Positions 47,418-59,346 of a stretch of 64,000 nt of DNA are shown one piece after another. The stretch covers positions 30,689,243 to 30,753,242 of the forward strand of contig OX439129.1 in the NCBI GenBank assembly GCA_949318235.1, written 5' to 3'. The notes below the pieces were generated by a model. It was not told where the DNA came from. It searched no databases and saw nothing but the letters and a program-made list of their open reading frames with translations. The DNA comes from Ecdyonurus torrentis. Lineage: Eukaryota; Arthropoda; Insecta; Ephemeroptera; Heptageniidae. A program made the position numbers and the translations under genes. How positions within the stretch are numbered: the first letter of the stretch is position 1; each line of letters begins with the position of its first letter.

Positions 47418-49703
47418 AATAAGAATGACAGCGCGCAAAAGTTAAATTTTCTATGTTATAAAAAGCAGTGAAAATAGAGAAGAGTAATTGTCGTTTCGTT
47501 TTGTCTCACGAGACACAGAGAACGGAAGGAAAGGTATATACACACATTTGTGACGTCATAGAGAGACAACTGTGACTGTGATTGTTATTTTACCTTACAA
47601 AATGAGAAAGAAGAATATAACTATCTACCTAGAAGCCATTTATTGCAACCACTGAACTATATTATAATATATCTGCATACAACATACTATTTTATATTTA
47701 TATATATATATATATACGGTATACATTAAAGTAAAACATGCATAATATGTTATCTCAAAGGTAGAGCAGAATTATAATTTAACAAAATATATTGTAAATA
47801 TACAGTATACGTGGGAGGTAATGAGATATTAAATTATACTTTTAAGTTGTAAAATGCAAGCTCATACAAAGTTTATTTAATGTTTTATACTTTATGCAAG
47901 TCTGTTTTATGGTTTTGTAGGTTTAACTATAAATTATATAGTATTATACTTGAAATACATTTATTTTCTATTATATTTTATTTATTTCCATCAGGGTTTT
48001 TCTATAAAGCCTGTATTTCCCTATATTTTTATTATATATGTATATATATAATATATTTTTTTTATACATGAAGACGATAAGATAATAGCATTACAAAACA
48101 GTGAAACTGATATTGTAATGGTTTGTTGAAACGGAGTAACATTTTGCTTTATACGTAATAAATTTGACTGTATATGTATGAAAATTTAACTGTTTTCAAT
48201 GGAGATTGCATGCAATTAAATTTAGAGTATATTTAGTATATTATACCAAAAAATAATAATAATAATAATAAATAATAAAAATAATAAAGCTCCATATACG
48301 AACAAAACTTAAAAGAGCATGTAAAGTATAATTATGTAATAATTTTTATGTTTTAAATGCTAATTTATTACGGAAAATTATCTATTTTAGGATAACAATA
48401 AATCAATTTAAGTGAAAACACTAATTATATAACAACTGTATAATATAGTAACTTTTATGAGATCATGATTTGCAAGACACGTCATTTTTTGAGTCACTAC
48501 GACTTAGCATATTAACGAGTGAATTGTATTCACGCAAACTGAGTTGCCTATTTTGTTAATGTGGAAGTCACATATTATGCAGAACGAGAAATCATATCGG
48601 TATATTATTTTACTTTTAAAGTAATGACGTCATAAATGTCCAGTCATCCACCTTACTTTTATACTTCCTTTTAACGTCTGACGTTTTATCCTTATCTCAA
48701 GTCTCATTGTTTATAATGCATGTCATGAGTTATTCGCTTTAATAGTGTCGCCTGTAGTCATTTTATTATATAATACCATGGAACATTATTCATCAAAATA
48801 ATATAAAATATGGTGTAACATCTTTCACTCTCATTTAAAAAAAAAAAAGATAATAGCTTACGATAAAAAGAAGAAAAGACAGAAAAATATGAAAGGAAAT
48901 AAAAAATTTCTATATAGCTCAGGTTAAAATGGAGTTTAGTTTTATATTCTATTATACAAAAAAATAAAAATAAAAAGTTTAATCAAGATTTTTGTGGGTG
49001 CAAATTTTACGATGTTTGAGATTTTTATTACACGTATCTTATTTGTTAAATTATAAATTTTTTAATTTATATATGTATAGAAACTCTTGTATACACAAAT
49101 TAATGCCTTTTTTTGTGTGTATATAGTTTTTTTTTTATTACAATGAGTCTAATAAAATAATAATAAAAGTTTTACATTTGATTTTTAAAACAGGAATCAC
49201 TTCATAAACTTGGTGAATAAAAAATAATAATAAAACAAAAAGGAATGTGTAATCATCTAATCATTCTTATTTTATTTTAAAATAAAAAAAATTATATTTC
49301 TTAGAAAGCTTTGTTTAATATACTTTGTTATTTTATATTATACAGCAACAAATAATATTATTAAATAAACAATAATATTAAATGACATTAAAAATTGTTA
49401 TTAAATAAACAATATTATTCAGTTGATGAGTTTATTAACGACTCAGATAAGTAGTTATTTGTAGTATATATTTTTTTGTGTATTGTTTTATTTTTGATGT
49501 GTAATCGTTTTTGTATATTGTTTATTGACTATCATTTCTATTTGCTTGTGTTTTTTTTAAAGCAATAACCTGGACAGATGCATATTTTTATGTATTGTGT
49601 GTGTAGGATGAAAGAAATGAATAAAGAATTTGGATTTTTTTTTAATAAATTCTGAACCTTTTCTTTAATGCGTATAAATTTGTGATTTTTACTTTTATCA
49701 AAT

Positions 49704-49745
49704 ATATATAAAGCTTCGTACATATATAATCGAAGCTTTATATAT
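49704..49745. repeat. 15-bp perfect hairpin, 12-nt loop
   Basis: Arm ATATATAAAGCTTCG (49704-49718) and its exact complement (49731-49745) around TACATATATAAT. No U-run typical of a terminator follows; role unknown. Confidence 0.75.
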
Positions 49746-51125
49746 TATATAAAACAAAAAACTTTATTATGCAAATCATTATTTGTTGTAATTATAGGCC
49801 TAAATATTATAGCCTAAATATTTGTATAGCTTTTGTTGTTGTTGTTGTAAAATTAAAATGATCAATTTATTTAAATTAAATATGAAACTAAAAAGCAGTT
49901 ACTACTCTCATTCTTGTACATCAGAAAAATTAGTCTGGCGGCCTTTTTTTTTTTATTTTTTATTTTTTTATTACTGTGATGCGCTGCAGCAGAGACGGGA
50001 TAACAGCCGTGCGGGAGTGGGTGAATGCCTTTCAAGCTTATGCTCTGGCGGTGCATTGCGAATTAATGTGAATTTGCTAGATATGTTTTTTATTATTATA
50101 ACATGTGGCATGGCCACCAGCAGCGCTCACTATTATATAACATTCCCTCTGGCTTGTATGAATATCTATAGCAAGTGCAAGCAATGAATCTCTTATCCTT
50201 GTCAGTTCTTCATCGTGCATTGCATAATATAATAATACAAAATCTTGTCAAAAGAAAAAGTATAAAATAAAAACTTGCATAACTGCAATATCGACTGTAA
50301 AGCAGTCTACAAGACGTACCTTTGAACATAGCATTTTATGAACTGACCATTTACATACTTAGTAAGCAAAAAATGTAAATATAAAATATTGAGTTTTCAT
50401 TTCAAATATGCGCATAAGAATTTTATGTATTTTAAAAAATAATAAAGGAAATCCAATAATGAAACGATGTGAATTGTTTTTTTCTTTTTTTTTTTTTACC
50501 TTGTTATTTTCATTGAAATATAATTACTAACAATAAAGTAATAGCAATTTTTATCGAGATGACATTGGGAAAATACGTTATTGACTTACTTCATTAGATT
50601 TTCAATAGAATACAAAACTGTTGACTTGTATTTCATATCAATAGAAACATTATAAGAGAAAATCAAGATTTTTAAGCAGAAAGCATACTTCAAATTTTTT
50701 TTGTGAGAGTGAAATTAAATAATTATATGATTTAGTTATTGTTTATATTTTTCATTTAATATTCAGGTCAAAAGTTTATTTAAATAAAAAATTCCATTTT
50801 AATTTTTTAAGAGAAAATTTATTATAGTTTGGTATAAACAATTGATTGAGTGAGCATAGTACGCATAAGTACGAAGGTATCTCATACGTATTATGTATGA
50901 TTATAATATGTGTGAAAAATTTAAGTTGTCTCTTTACAATATAGACAATTTGCTAATTAAAAACATAGACAAAGCTACCCTTTATTATTACTCAAGCTTT
51001 CTCTTCATATAATGTAATATACGAATACACTCAACCAAAAGTATTGTTTCCTCAGAAGAATAACATTGAAGACTTGGCGCGATTATTTAAATGCTTAAAA
51101 ATTAAATACTTGTCAATTGTACATC

Positions 51126-51159
<34 letters not shown>

Positions 51160-51941
51160 CATTAATCATTATCATAACAAGTAAAGAGGTAGCCCTTATT
51201 ATAAATTAATGTATTCATTTTTATAATAAATTACAGCATTCTTAAAAACTATATTTGAATGTGTTATTATAAATACAGAATTTAACACATTCTTTTGCTA
51301 ATTTGACGTTATTTTTCATTAAAAACTATAATGATTAATTTATTTACATTAACCTTCATTTATGGTATGTTTATGAAATGAATCTTATAATGAGGTGGAA
51401 AACTGCAATATATAAAGAAATATTTTACATACCCGTTTTCTAGGTTTATTTACATTGATTACATATACATAATATTGCAAGGAAGATAGAAATGACGTTA
51501 AGGTATATAAAATTCATAATACAGCACAATCTGAAGGTTATTTTTCTCATACTTAAGAGATTCCTCTACCTCTTTCCAACGGTAAAAAACACACGTGGAC
51601 TTGACGCCAAGTTAAAACATATTGGTTCAAATACCAATGGGATTTTTGAAAATCTCAGGTACTCGTAACTATATTCTTGGAAAATATCTTAACTATACAT
51701 ATTTCTACAGTATTTTTCATAAAATATTTCTGAATTTTTTATTTGAAATTTTTAAGAAATTAATGCAGTCTATATCATTCAAAAAGTGAAAAACTTAAAT
51801 TGATACTATAATATTTCTTATTTGTATATTATACTGTAATTAATGTATAAACTAATGTTACAAAGTTTATAATTTAAAAAAATTCAAATGGTAAAATTTT
51901 GTTTAAAATTGTTGACATAGTGAAAACAAAATCATGCTTAC

Positions 51942-52041
51942 CTTCCGTAGCTCCAGTTGCAGCAGAAATTTGGCATAAACTATAAATAAATACACAGTAA
52001 AATAATGTTCTCATACTAATTAAGCAATATCCATTTGCCAT
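51942..52041 (-). CDS. Exon 1 of LDL-receptor-family gene: signal peptide
   Basis: First coding exon of the gene whose LDLa repeat lies at 25369-25488. Seen: an ATG at 52041-52039, an in-frame TGA six codons upstream (52059-52057), and 33 codons followed by one base, ending at a GTAAGC donor (51941-51936). The peptide has two Met (residues 1 and 10), a hydrophobic core of about 15 residues (LFYCVFIYSLC) and a small-residue stretch (SAATGAT) suited to signal-peptidase cleavage. The exon ends in phase 1, and the split Gly codon (G|GT) is completed exactly by the LDLa exon. A phase-1 junction between signal peptide and the first ligand-binding repeat is the known layout of LDLR, VLDLR, LRP8 and arthropod lipophorin/vitellogenin receptors. 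Translation could start at Met1 or Met10. The join to exon 2 across about 26 kb is inferred from strand, phase and order, not from a transcript. Confidence 0.72.
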
Positions 52042-52335
52042 GCCGTAATTTCTTTGTCAAAAAATGTTATGTATAGTTTTGTTTGTTTTATATGATGATG
52101 AATAAATTAATTTTCGTTTATATATTATAACGATAATACAGGTAAAATTACACTTAACACAAATATAATATCAATAACACACTAATATATTTAAGATTAA
52201 AATAATAACACCTTTAACACATTTATAATTATTAATTATATACGATGACAACAACGTGGTTTTTTAATCATATGCAGTTGTTACACCAATACAATATTAC
52301 ACGGATGCAACGAAGAACTGGTCGACCGAGCGACT
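52042..52335 (-). other. Putative 5' untranslated region of exon 1
   Basis: Between the candidate initiator and the start ATG lies about 294 bp without long simple repeats, richer in unique sequence than its surroundings. An in-frame stop sits six codons before the ATG. The 5' limit depends on the promoter call and is not proven; an unseen upstream non-coding exon is also possible. Confidence 0.35.
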
Positions 52336-52359
52336 GAACCAGGTAAAGCCGGGAATATA
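52303..52359 (-). promoter_or_regulatory. Candidate Inr/DPE core promoter for exon 1
   Basis: On the minus strand TCAGTC (52337-52332) matches the arthropod initiator consensus TCAKTY. Counting its A (52335) as +1, positions +28 to +33 read GCATCC (52308-52303), which fits the permissive DPE pattern DSWYVY. A TATA-like TATATT (52359-52354) begins about 24 bp upstream, closer than usual. The surrounding stretch has more G+C than its neighbours. The motifs are short, so this is a hypothesis supported by position about 300 bp upstream of the ATG. Confidence 0.3.
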
Positions 52360-53105
52360 GCATTGAGATGAGGGGAAAGGACCTTGTATATGTAGTGGGA
52401 TCAAAGTTGGGACTGGTGGGAGCATTGAATAGCGACTGCGCGTCTACTGCTCAAAAAAAAAAAAAAAAAAAACATTCCCCTTACTTGCTTATGTAACAAT
52501 GCCGCTATACCGCCAGGGTACTCTATATTTTTTTAAACCCTCTCTTTTTCCATTATATTATACAGTACGCCTCATTTTCATAAAATGCTATAAAAATTGT
52601 ACCACTACAAAAAAAAAAAAAAAAAAAAAAAAAAACTACTTAATTTTATGATTTTTTTATATGCCTAAAAACAAGACTTAAAACAGGAAGATTTGCGAAA
52701 AAATATGTAGTAGGCGTGGTTCTTTTGAATTTTATATTTTTTTTTTTCCTTCTTTAATAATAATAATATTAATAATAAAAGCCTTTGTTGATCCTCTGAA
52801 AATTTTTATTTCAATTATAATGAACTCTGAATTCATTTTAATTAATTACATGAATATGTATGTAATAATAGTTTGATAATGCTGTAATATCAAGTAATCG
52901 ACATCCATATAGACAAAAGTTTTTCAATTCTTTTCCCATTCTATTATTTTCATTATTAATATAAGTAATTGGTGTAAAAAAAATTTAATTGAAAAGGAAG
53001 CATAAATAAATATATATTTTTTATTAACATATTATCATTGAATTTCTATAGCAAAATTTGTATTCTGAAGGAAACTTTTGCTCAATTCAAATATCAGAAA
53101 AGAAC

Positions 53106-53136
<31 letters not shown>

Positions 53137-54330
53137 ATCAAATTTTTTTTAAAACACGTTATAGCAAACGCAAGAGAAAAGAAAATGTTTAAAAAAAATA
53201 TATTCGAAAAAAATAAATTATATAACCTCTGTACGCATATTATGTTTTACCATAATATATAATATATTATATACTTATGAAATGGTTTTACTAAAGCAAT
53301 ATTGTGCGCTTTCCGGTGTAAAAGTATTTTGTTATAAAATATAAATTCATCTTTGTATGTACCTTAAAAACATAAAATACAATATTTTAGTACTGTATTA
53401 TACTGTGAAAAATAATGACAATAAAAACAAGATTGAAAGTCATGTATGATAATATAATTTTAACAACAAGCTGTGAGAGGTGGATATATTTTTAACAATA
53501 TTATAAGCAATTAGACACAAAATGTATGTAGTCAGGATTTGAAATAACGATTGCTCTAATCAAGGAGCCTATATTATCTTTAATATGCGAGATTATAATA
53601 ATAGACTATGTCTGACTTTTAGATGCGAAAATATTATTGTTACTTGAAACTTCATTACATATATAGGAAACAAAAACAATTAAAATTACTTAATATTAAA
53701 TTAAACAAAATTAAAATAATATCCTTTATAACTTTTTAACAATTTATTATTATACAGTATATTATAACTTTTAGCTTTATCATATAGGTATAATAATAAA
53801 AATAATCTATTTTGAGGTAAAAAGCTTATATAAAAATATTTATACGGAGAAACTTGGTAATTTGAAATGCATTAAAAATTTATTATTATATGCAGTCACT
53901 CACAGGAGCTCACTTTATATATACTCGTTCTCTCTGTTTCCTTTGATGTTTTCATTTTTGTTACAATGAGACACGACGGTGTATTAAAATTTACATAATA
54001 TATTTACTCAGAGTCCTCTATAGCGTATATGAAGTTTATTAGTGATATCTCTCTTCAGCGTGCATTATTTATTTATAATTTATGTACATTACTTGTCACT
54101 GTAAATATAGGATTGCGCTTTATCCCCATCTTTGAGGTGACAACCACTTTATTATGATTACGTTGTGTTATAAATAAAGTAACTGGTTGTTTTCATATGT
54201 ATGCAGCAATATCATAATGTCTTATGTTGTCTGAAAATTGTATTTGATTTGTGTTATGAAGAGGCCAATAAAGTGATTGGATTTAAGACGTATATGAAAA
54301 AAAAATGGGTGATTTAAGAAACGCTTTTTT
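52360..54330. other. Region upstream of the candidate promoter
   Basis: Immediately upstream (52360-52510) the sequence is mixed in composition; beyond it AT-rich with poly-A (about 52609-52635) and poly-T (53106-53130). No gene seen. Confidence 0.5.
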
Positions 54331-54550
54331 CAGTGTATCAGTATGACTGCTTATGTTTACTCAAAATGCGGAAAAGGAAGTGCCGGAAGAGGAAACCACG
54401 TGACGGTAAAAGTGGGAGGTAGCTCAGGCCTAGCTTGCTGCTGGCACCAACTTTTCTTCCACTTTTACCGTCACATGGTTTCCTTTTCCGGCACTTCCTT
54501 TTCCGTTTTTTTAAAGTAATCATACGCACTCAGTATGTATACCAATGATG
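54331..54550. mobile_element. Foldback element, imperfect ends
   Basis: The core arms 54369-54415 and 54459-54505 (47 bp each) differ at two positions and enclose a 43-bp GC-rich loop. Weaker complementarity continues outward to about 54331 and 54548. The arms carry repeated GGAAAAGGAAG/GGAAGAGGAAA purine motifs and, on the left, CACGTG. No clear target duplication was identified, so the limits are approximate. Probably an old MITE. Confidence 0.55.
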
Positions 54551-55195
54551 TATCAACAAATTCTTTTATCCCAAGATATACTTCCACATGCAATTCAATG
54601 GAAGTGGATGATTTTCATGAATCTTATCAATGCATAAAAATACTATATGCTGTGGTGTAATTACTATTGCATCCAGTTTTTGTATTGTATAATTTCTCAT
54701 GTATACATTTTATATTTGTACCTGGTTTCTGTGCTGTGTACCACCATGAATGTATTGTGCACGTAAAACTGCCTGTTTCTTGGATGACAATAAACAAAAA
54801 ATAAATAATAATAATTAACTATTTCATTCAATTTGAAATCTCTATCTTAAATCTTTATTATATAATTGTAAAATTTAGACCCATGTGATCAGAAAACAAA
54901 AACTATAGTGTGATAAACAGGTACCAGAAAAATTTTCTATTCTCTTTTATATGTATATAGCGCTTTAGTGATTTGTTTTTTAATTTTTATTTTTTTAGTC
55001 ATATGCACAATTGAATTGAATTGGAGGAAGATAAAACTTATAAATCAGGCCTATAAAGTAATACTTTATATAAAAACGTGTTTAACATTTACAAACACAA
55101 ACATGGCAATATTAGCAACAATGAAATTTGACATTCACATGTTATCATTAAATATAACTAAATATTTTGATAGTGTTTGAATGTGTTTCGTTTAA

Positions 55196-55488
55196 AGGCG
55201 TACAACACCTTGAACAAAAAACATGTTTAATATCCTAACAACATTGATTTGGCCGGAGGTATTGATTTATAATTTCTTTTACATTTACGAAATGGTAGCT
55301 GCGGGTTTATGACGTCACAACTTGCCTGTTTCCGCGCGCGACGACTGAGCTGTGACGTCATGAACCCGCAGCTGCTATTTTGTGAATGTAAAATAAATTA
55401 GAAATCAATGACTTCAGCCAAATCAACGTTGATGTTTAGATCTGTTAGGATATTAGACTTTTTTTTTTGTACTAGGTTTTCTACGCCT
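55196..55488. mobile_element. Palindromic MITE with TTAA target duplication
   Basis: A 293-bp foldback. The ends are AGGCGTA and TACGCCT, flanked directly by TTAA at 55192-55195 and 55489-55492. The arms (55196-55319 and 55351-55488) are complementary over nearly all their length with mismatches and small gaps, leaving a GC-rich 31-nt loop (55320-55350). Each inner arm carries TGACGTCA (55310-55317, 55353-55360). A TTAA duplication is known for Kolobok and piggyBac superfamilies; the AGG end favours a Kolobok-like origin, but this is inference. Non-coding. Confidence 0.82.
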
Positions 55489-55630
55489 TTAATTAAAATT
55501 TTAAGAAATATTTCATCTTTCCTGCTAATTTTATATTTCTTAACCGTTCATTTTGTAAGATATCAGCCGATCAACTATGCACATCACCATTAATTAAAAA
55601 GCTTAACTCAGGACGTAAACAAAACCAAAG

Positions 55631-55860
55631 GATCATGGTGAATAATGTGCACTAAGTTGACTGCGGAGTTGTACGGAGTTGGGCAATGCTAAAAATTTCA
55701 TAAATTTATATACGTGAGGCTGAAGTTTTAAAACATGGATCAAAATGACATTTTCTATATAATATTAAAAAAGATCAACAATGAACAACTGAAATGTTCA
55801 GCATTATTCAACTTCGTTACTTGGAGTTAACTTTGCATAAACATTCTTCACCATCACGTT
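55631..55860. mobile_element. Degenerate palindromic element
   Basis: The left arm beginning ATCATGGTGAATAATGT (55631 on) is recognisably complementary, with mismatches and gaps, to the right arm ending ACATTCTTCACCATCACG (to about 55858). Shared blocks include AAGTT-ACT, GAGTTG and AATGCT. The arms are clearly older than those of the element at 55196. Boundaries and target duplication are uncertain. It lies 140 bp from that element in a cluster of such insertions. Confidence 0.45.
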
Positions 55861-56459
55861 CTAAAATACTTTTTATACATGCTTCTTTATTTTAACGTGC
55901 ATTTACTGGGCTTTTGTTAAACCTGCAATGGTTAACATTGTAAACCCAATATACCAGGTCAAAATCCACATTAAATTATTAATCAGTCCTGCAAATAAAG
56001 TAATCAATTTAATGACCCTTTGACAATGGCGTCATGATTCATGACGTTGCATATTGCACTGTAAAAACTTGCAAATATTAACTCTCCATATACAGTGTAA
56101 TTAGAGTAAAATTGTATATCACAGAGTATGTATATGTTTATAAAAAAATATTATATTTTATTATTGAGCCATAAGTTTTTGAATGAGATAATTAACAAGT
56201 ATATGGATTGACTTATAATGACAGGCGATAACATTATTTCACATGATTTATATTTCCGTATACAAACTGAACAATGGATGCACACACAAAATATTGACCT
56301 TTGCATTTACATTCAGCGTCATCATCGATATAATATACATATTGCACTAATTAAGTATTTAAGCAGTTTTTTCTTCTCCCAACGGCATCGCATGACAGTG
56401 TTTGTAAGTTATAATATTTCATTGCTTCGTCTGTCGGCGGAAATTGATAAGTAAATTAT

Positions 56460-56666
<207 letters not shown>

Positions 56667-56852
56667 ATTTTACAACACCAAGCTATAATTAATTTCAGTT
56701 GTTTTTTAAATTTATATATAAAGAAGAAATAAATCTGTAAATATCTAAAAAAAAAAAGCTTTAAATTAATTGAATATTAATTAAAAAAATAAATTTCCAA
56801 TCACTTTCACCCTATAAGGGTGTATGCGCATGACGTCATATTTATTGCGCAT

Positions 56853-57400
56853 GGACGCCATACTGGAGTAATGAATAACATTGCTCAGCATAGGACAAAC
56901 TTCGTTTTTGGCTATTTTCTTTGGGAAATAGAATAATTTTTTGTTATTATTATTTTTCTCACATATACATAAAGCCATAGACCACATAAAACAACAAGTG
57001 CTTTTTAATGAATAAACACGAAATGGGATCTTCATAACTGATGATAATTTTTACCAGAATGTTAAAAGCCCTACGAGAGAGCGTGAAAATACTGTAAAGT
57101 ATGCAATTTGCGTGATTATTCATGTTTCTGACGTTAGAAACAAGCAAAAATTAGTAAAAAATGTTGTGCGGGTTGCATAAATTGAAAATTTCTGATTACT
57201 GCTACGGAGCTGAGACAAACTAAACTTATTTATTACCATCAAGTGTTTTGTGATATAAATGTTTCTGGTCTATTCCTTGAAGATATTAATTCAACATATT
57301 AACAAACATCAATACATTAATAAAGAAGTTTTAAACTGCTAAAATTAGTCATTTATCCTATGCCACCCATGTTATTGAGTGATCCGATATGGCATCGACT
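56853..57400. mobile_element. Degenerate long inverted-repeat element
   Basis: Segment 56853-56902 (GACGCCATACTGGAGTAATG and onward through GCATAGGA) is complementary, with substitutions and gaps, to about 57345-57400 (TCCTATGCC onward through GGCATC). The intervening 450 bp is unique and has no coding frame of note. The outer ends could not be fixed. A TGACGTCA lies just outside the left arm (56831-56838). Probably a decayed DNA transposon. Confidence 0.42.
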
Positions 57401-58324
57401 TTAGCATGAATGTATTGAACCTTATATAATATGTTAAAAGTATGCCCTTGATAATAATGAGATGTATCAATGTATAATGCAACAGTTGCAGCCGTCATAA
57501 TGTTCAAACTTGAAAACTAAAGTGTAAATACAATTATTAATTCTGCAATGTATCATGCAACATTCACCATATGAGCAACATGATAGACGAATTTGAGAGC
57601 GACTAAAGCATAATAATGTAGATCTGAATTTATAAATTTTATGAATAACCTTATTCTATAGAAAAATATTCTGTTGTGTAAATATATTATACTTGTTTAT
57701 AATACAACAGAGAATTACATAAATTTTATATTTCATTAATAAAAATATACATCAGAATAAAAAATTGAAACCATTTATTAAATGACTTCCTTTTTAAAAT
57801 GAAAGAATACTGTATATTTATAATAATAAGATTTTGTTTCTTCTTCTTTTTTTCTTTTTTTTTTTTTTTTTTTTTAAAGTGAGAGAAAAGTAAATTTTTT
57901 TTATTATCTTTTGAAAAAGCGTCACAAAAGACAAAACAAGTTTACTATTAACAACAACATTACAGCATTGCGGAAAGCAGAAAAGAAGAAAAATACCATT
58001 TTAATAAAGCTTATTGGCGCGTGCTTTTTCATTTATTTTTATCTTATAATAATATTAAATAATTTTATATTTTATATAAGAGTCTAATAATCTCTTTCAT
58101 CAAAAGTTTTGTTATATAATTATTTATATATAAAAAAACATGATGTTTTGTTGCATAAAGTTTTAATTATATACTTATACAATAGAACTTTCAACCCTTT
58201 TATTCTTCTTCTTTTTTTTTTTAAAACATCTGAATTCTTTGTTTTTAGACTAGTTTCTTAACAATCATTATAAGTAATTAACCCTTTCAATTCTATTGAA
58301 TATAAACAAATAATACTATTATAT

Positions 58325-58328
<4 letters not shown>

Positions 58329-58382
<54 letters not shown>
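58329..58382 (+). repeat. (TA)n microsatellite, 54 bp
   Basis: Uninterrupted TA run. Shorter TA tracts also occur at 34385-34423 and 35941-35977. Confidence 0.95.
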
Positions 58383-58385
<3 letters not shown>

Positions 58386-59302
58386 AATACACATTTCAAG
58401 AAACTTTACAGCATTAACAACCCTCTCTGTACATAAAAATATATAAACAATAAAAAACAAAAGCCACTATATAGTTTTTATTTAACTTTATAAATGAACT
58501 TAATTTTAACAAGAAATTGACCTATATTTTAAACAATATATATTTTATTATAATTTAACTTACTTTTATAAAAAGTAAGATCTCTATTTGATAATAATAA
58601 TAAAACACTTAAATTATTAGCACGAATATAATATAATATAGAACTTTAAAAAGTATAATAAAATGATGTAATAATTAGAATTATAGAACAGAAGTATATA
58701 TATGTAACTTTTCTAAGAAATTTGTCTGTATATAGAAAAGAAAAAAAAAAAAGAAAAAAAATGTGTCACACAACTTCAATTATTCTTATAATTATAAATC
58801 GTCTGTGTATAGTTAACAATAATATTGTAGAGTAACGTACAGTATATTTATTAAGCCTTGGATATTTGAACACAAAAGCAGCAAAATATACAGTCTAAAT
58901 AAATATTTAATACCTTTTACACTATTACAAAGTCAAATTATAAAAATTGGACAAAATTTATGACACATATATTAGGCCGGTTTATTCTCATTAAAATATA
59001 ATTTACTTTGATATCCCGTAGATACCATTATGTAGAATAAATATTATATACGGTCATAGCGTTAAGTATACGTATACGATATACGACAAAAAGTGTAATA
59101 TTTACGCCTTTATAAATGAGAAGTTATGCAACCTTTTGAACATACTGTAATAAGTTAAGTGCAAGCTGCCAAGCTATTTGTGTAAAATTGCTTGCTGCAA
59201 TTTGATCAACATAGAGGGAAAAAAATAGTACAGCATGCTTGCTTTATACAACATAAATATAATTTTATATGAAGTATCATTACTGTACTATTATAGAACC
59301 TT

Positions 59303-59346
<44 letters not shown>

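Larger units (their letters stand above)
46737..51935. other. Intronic block upstream of exon 1 donor
   Basis: Contains (GA)n at 47325-47414, TGACGTCA at 47551 and 48625, the hairpin at 49704, and a less AT-rich patch at about 49930-50190 with no recognisable coding motif. Otherwise unique AT-rich sequence. Confidence 0.6.

Noticed and set aside
49822..50187. 121-codon plus-strand open frame
   Set aside because: Half of it is poly-T and AT-rich low complexity; the remaining stretch shows no known domain. Kept only as an unexplained island.
51600..51650. Sequence GGTTCAAATACC resembling a tRNA or SINE B box
   Set aside because: It is embedded in a TTGGTTCAAATACCAAT palindrome, has one base too many for a B box, and no A box or cloverleaf is present upstream.
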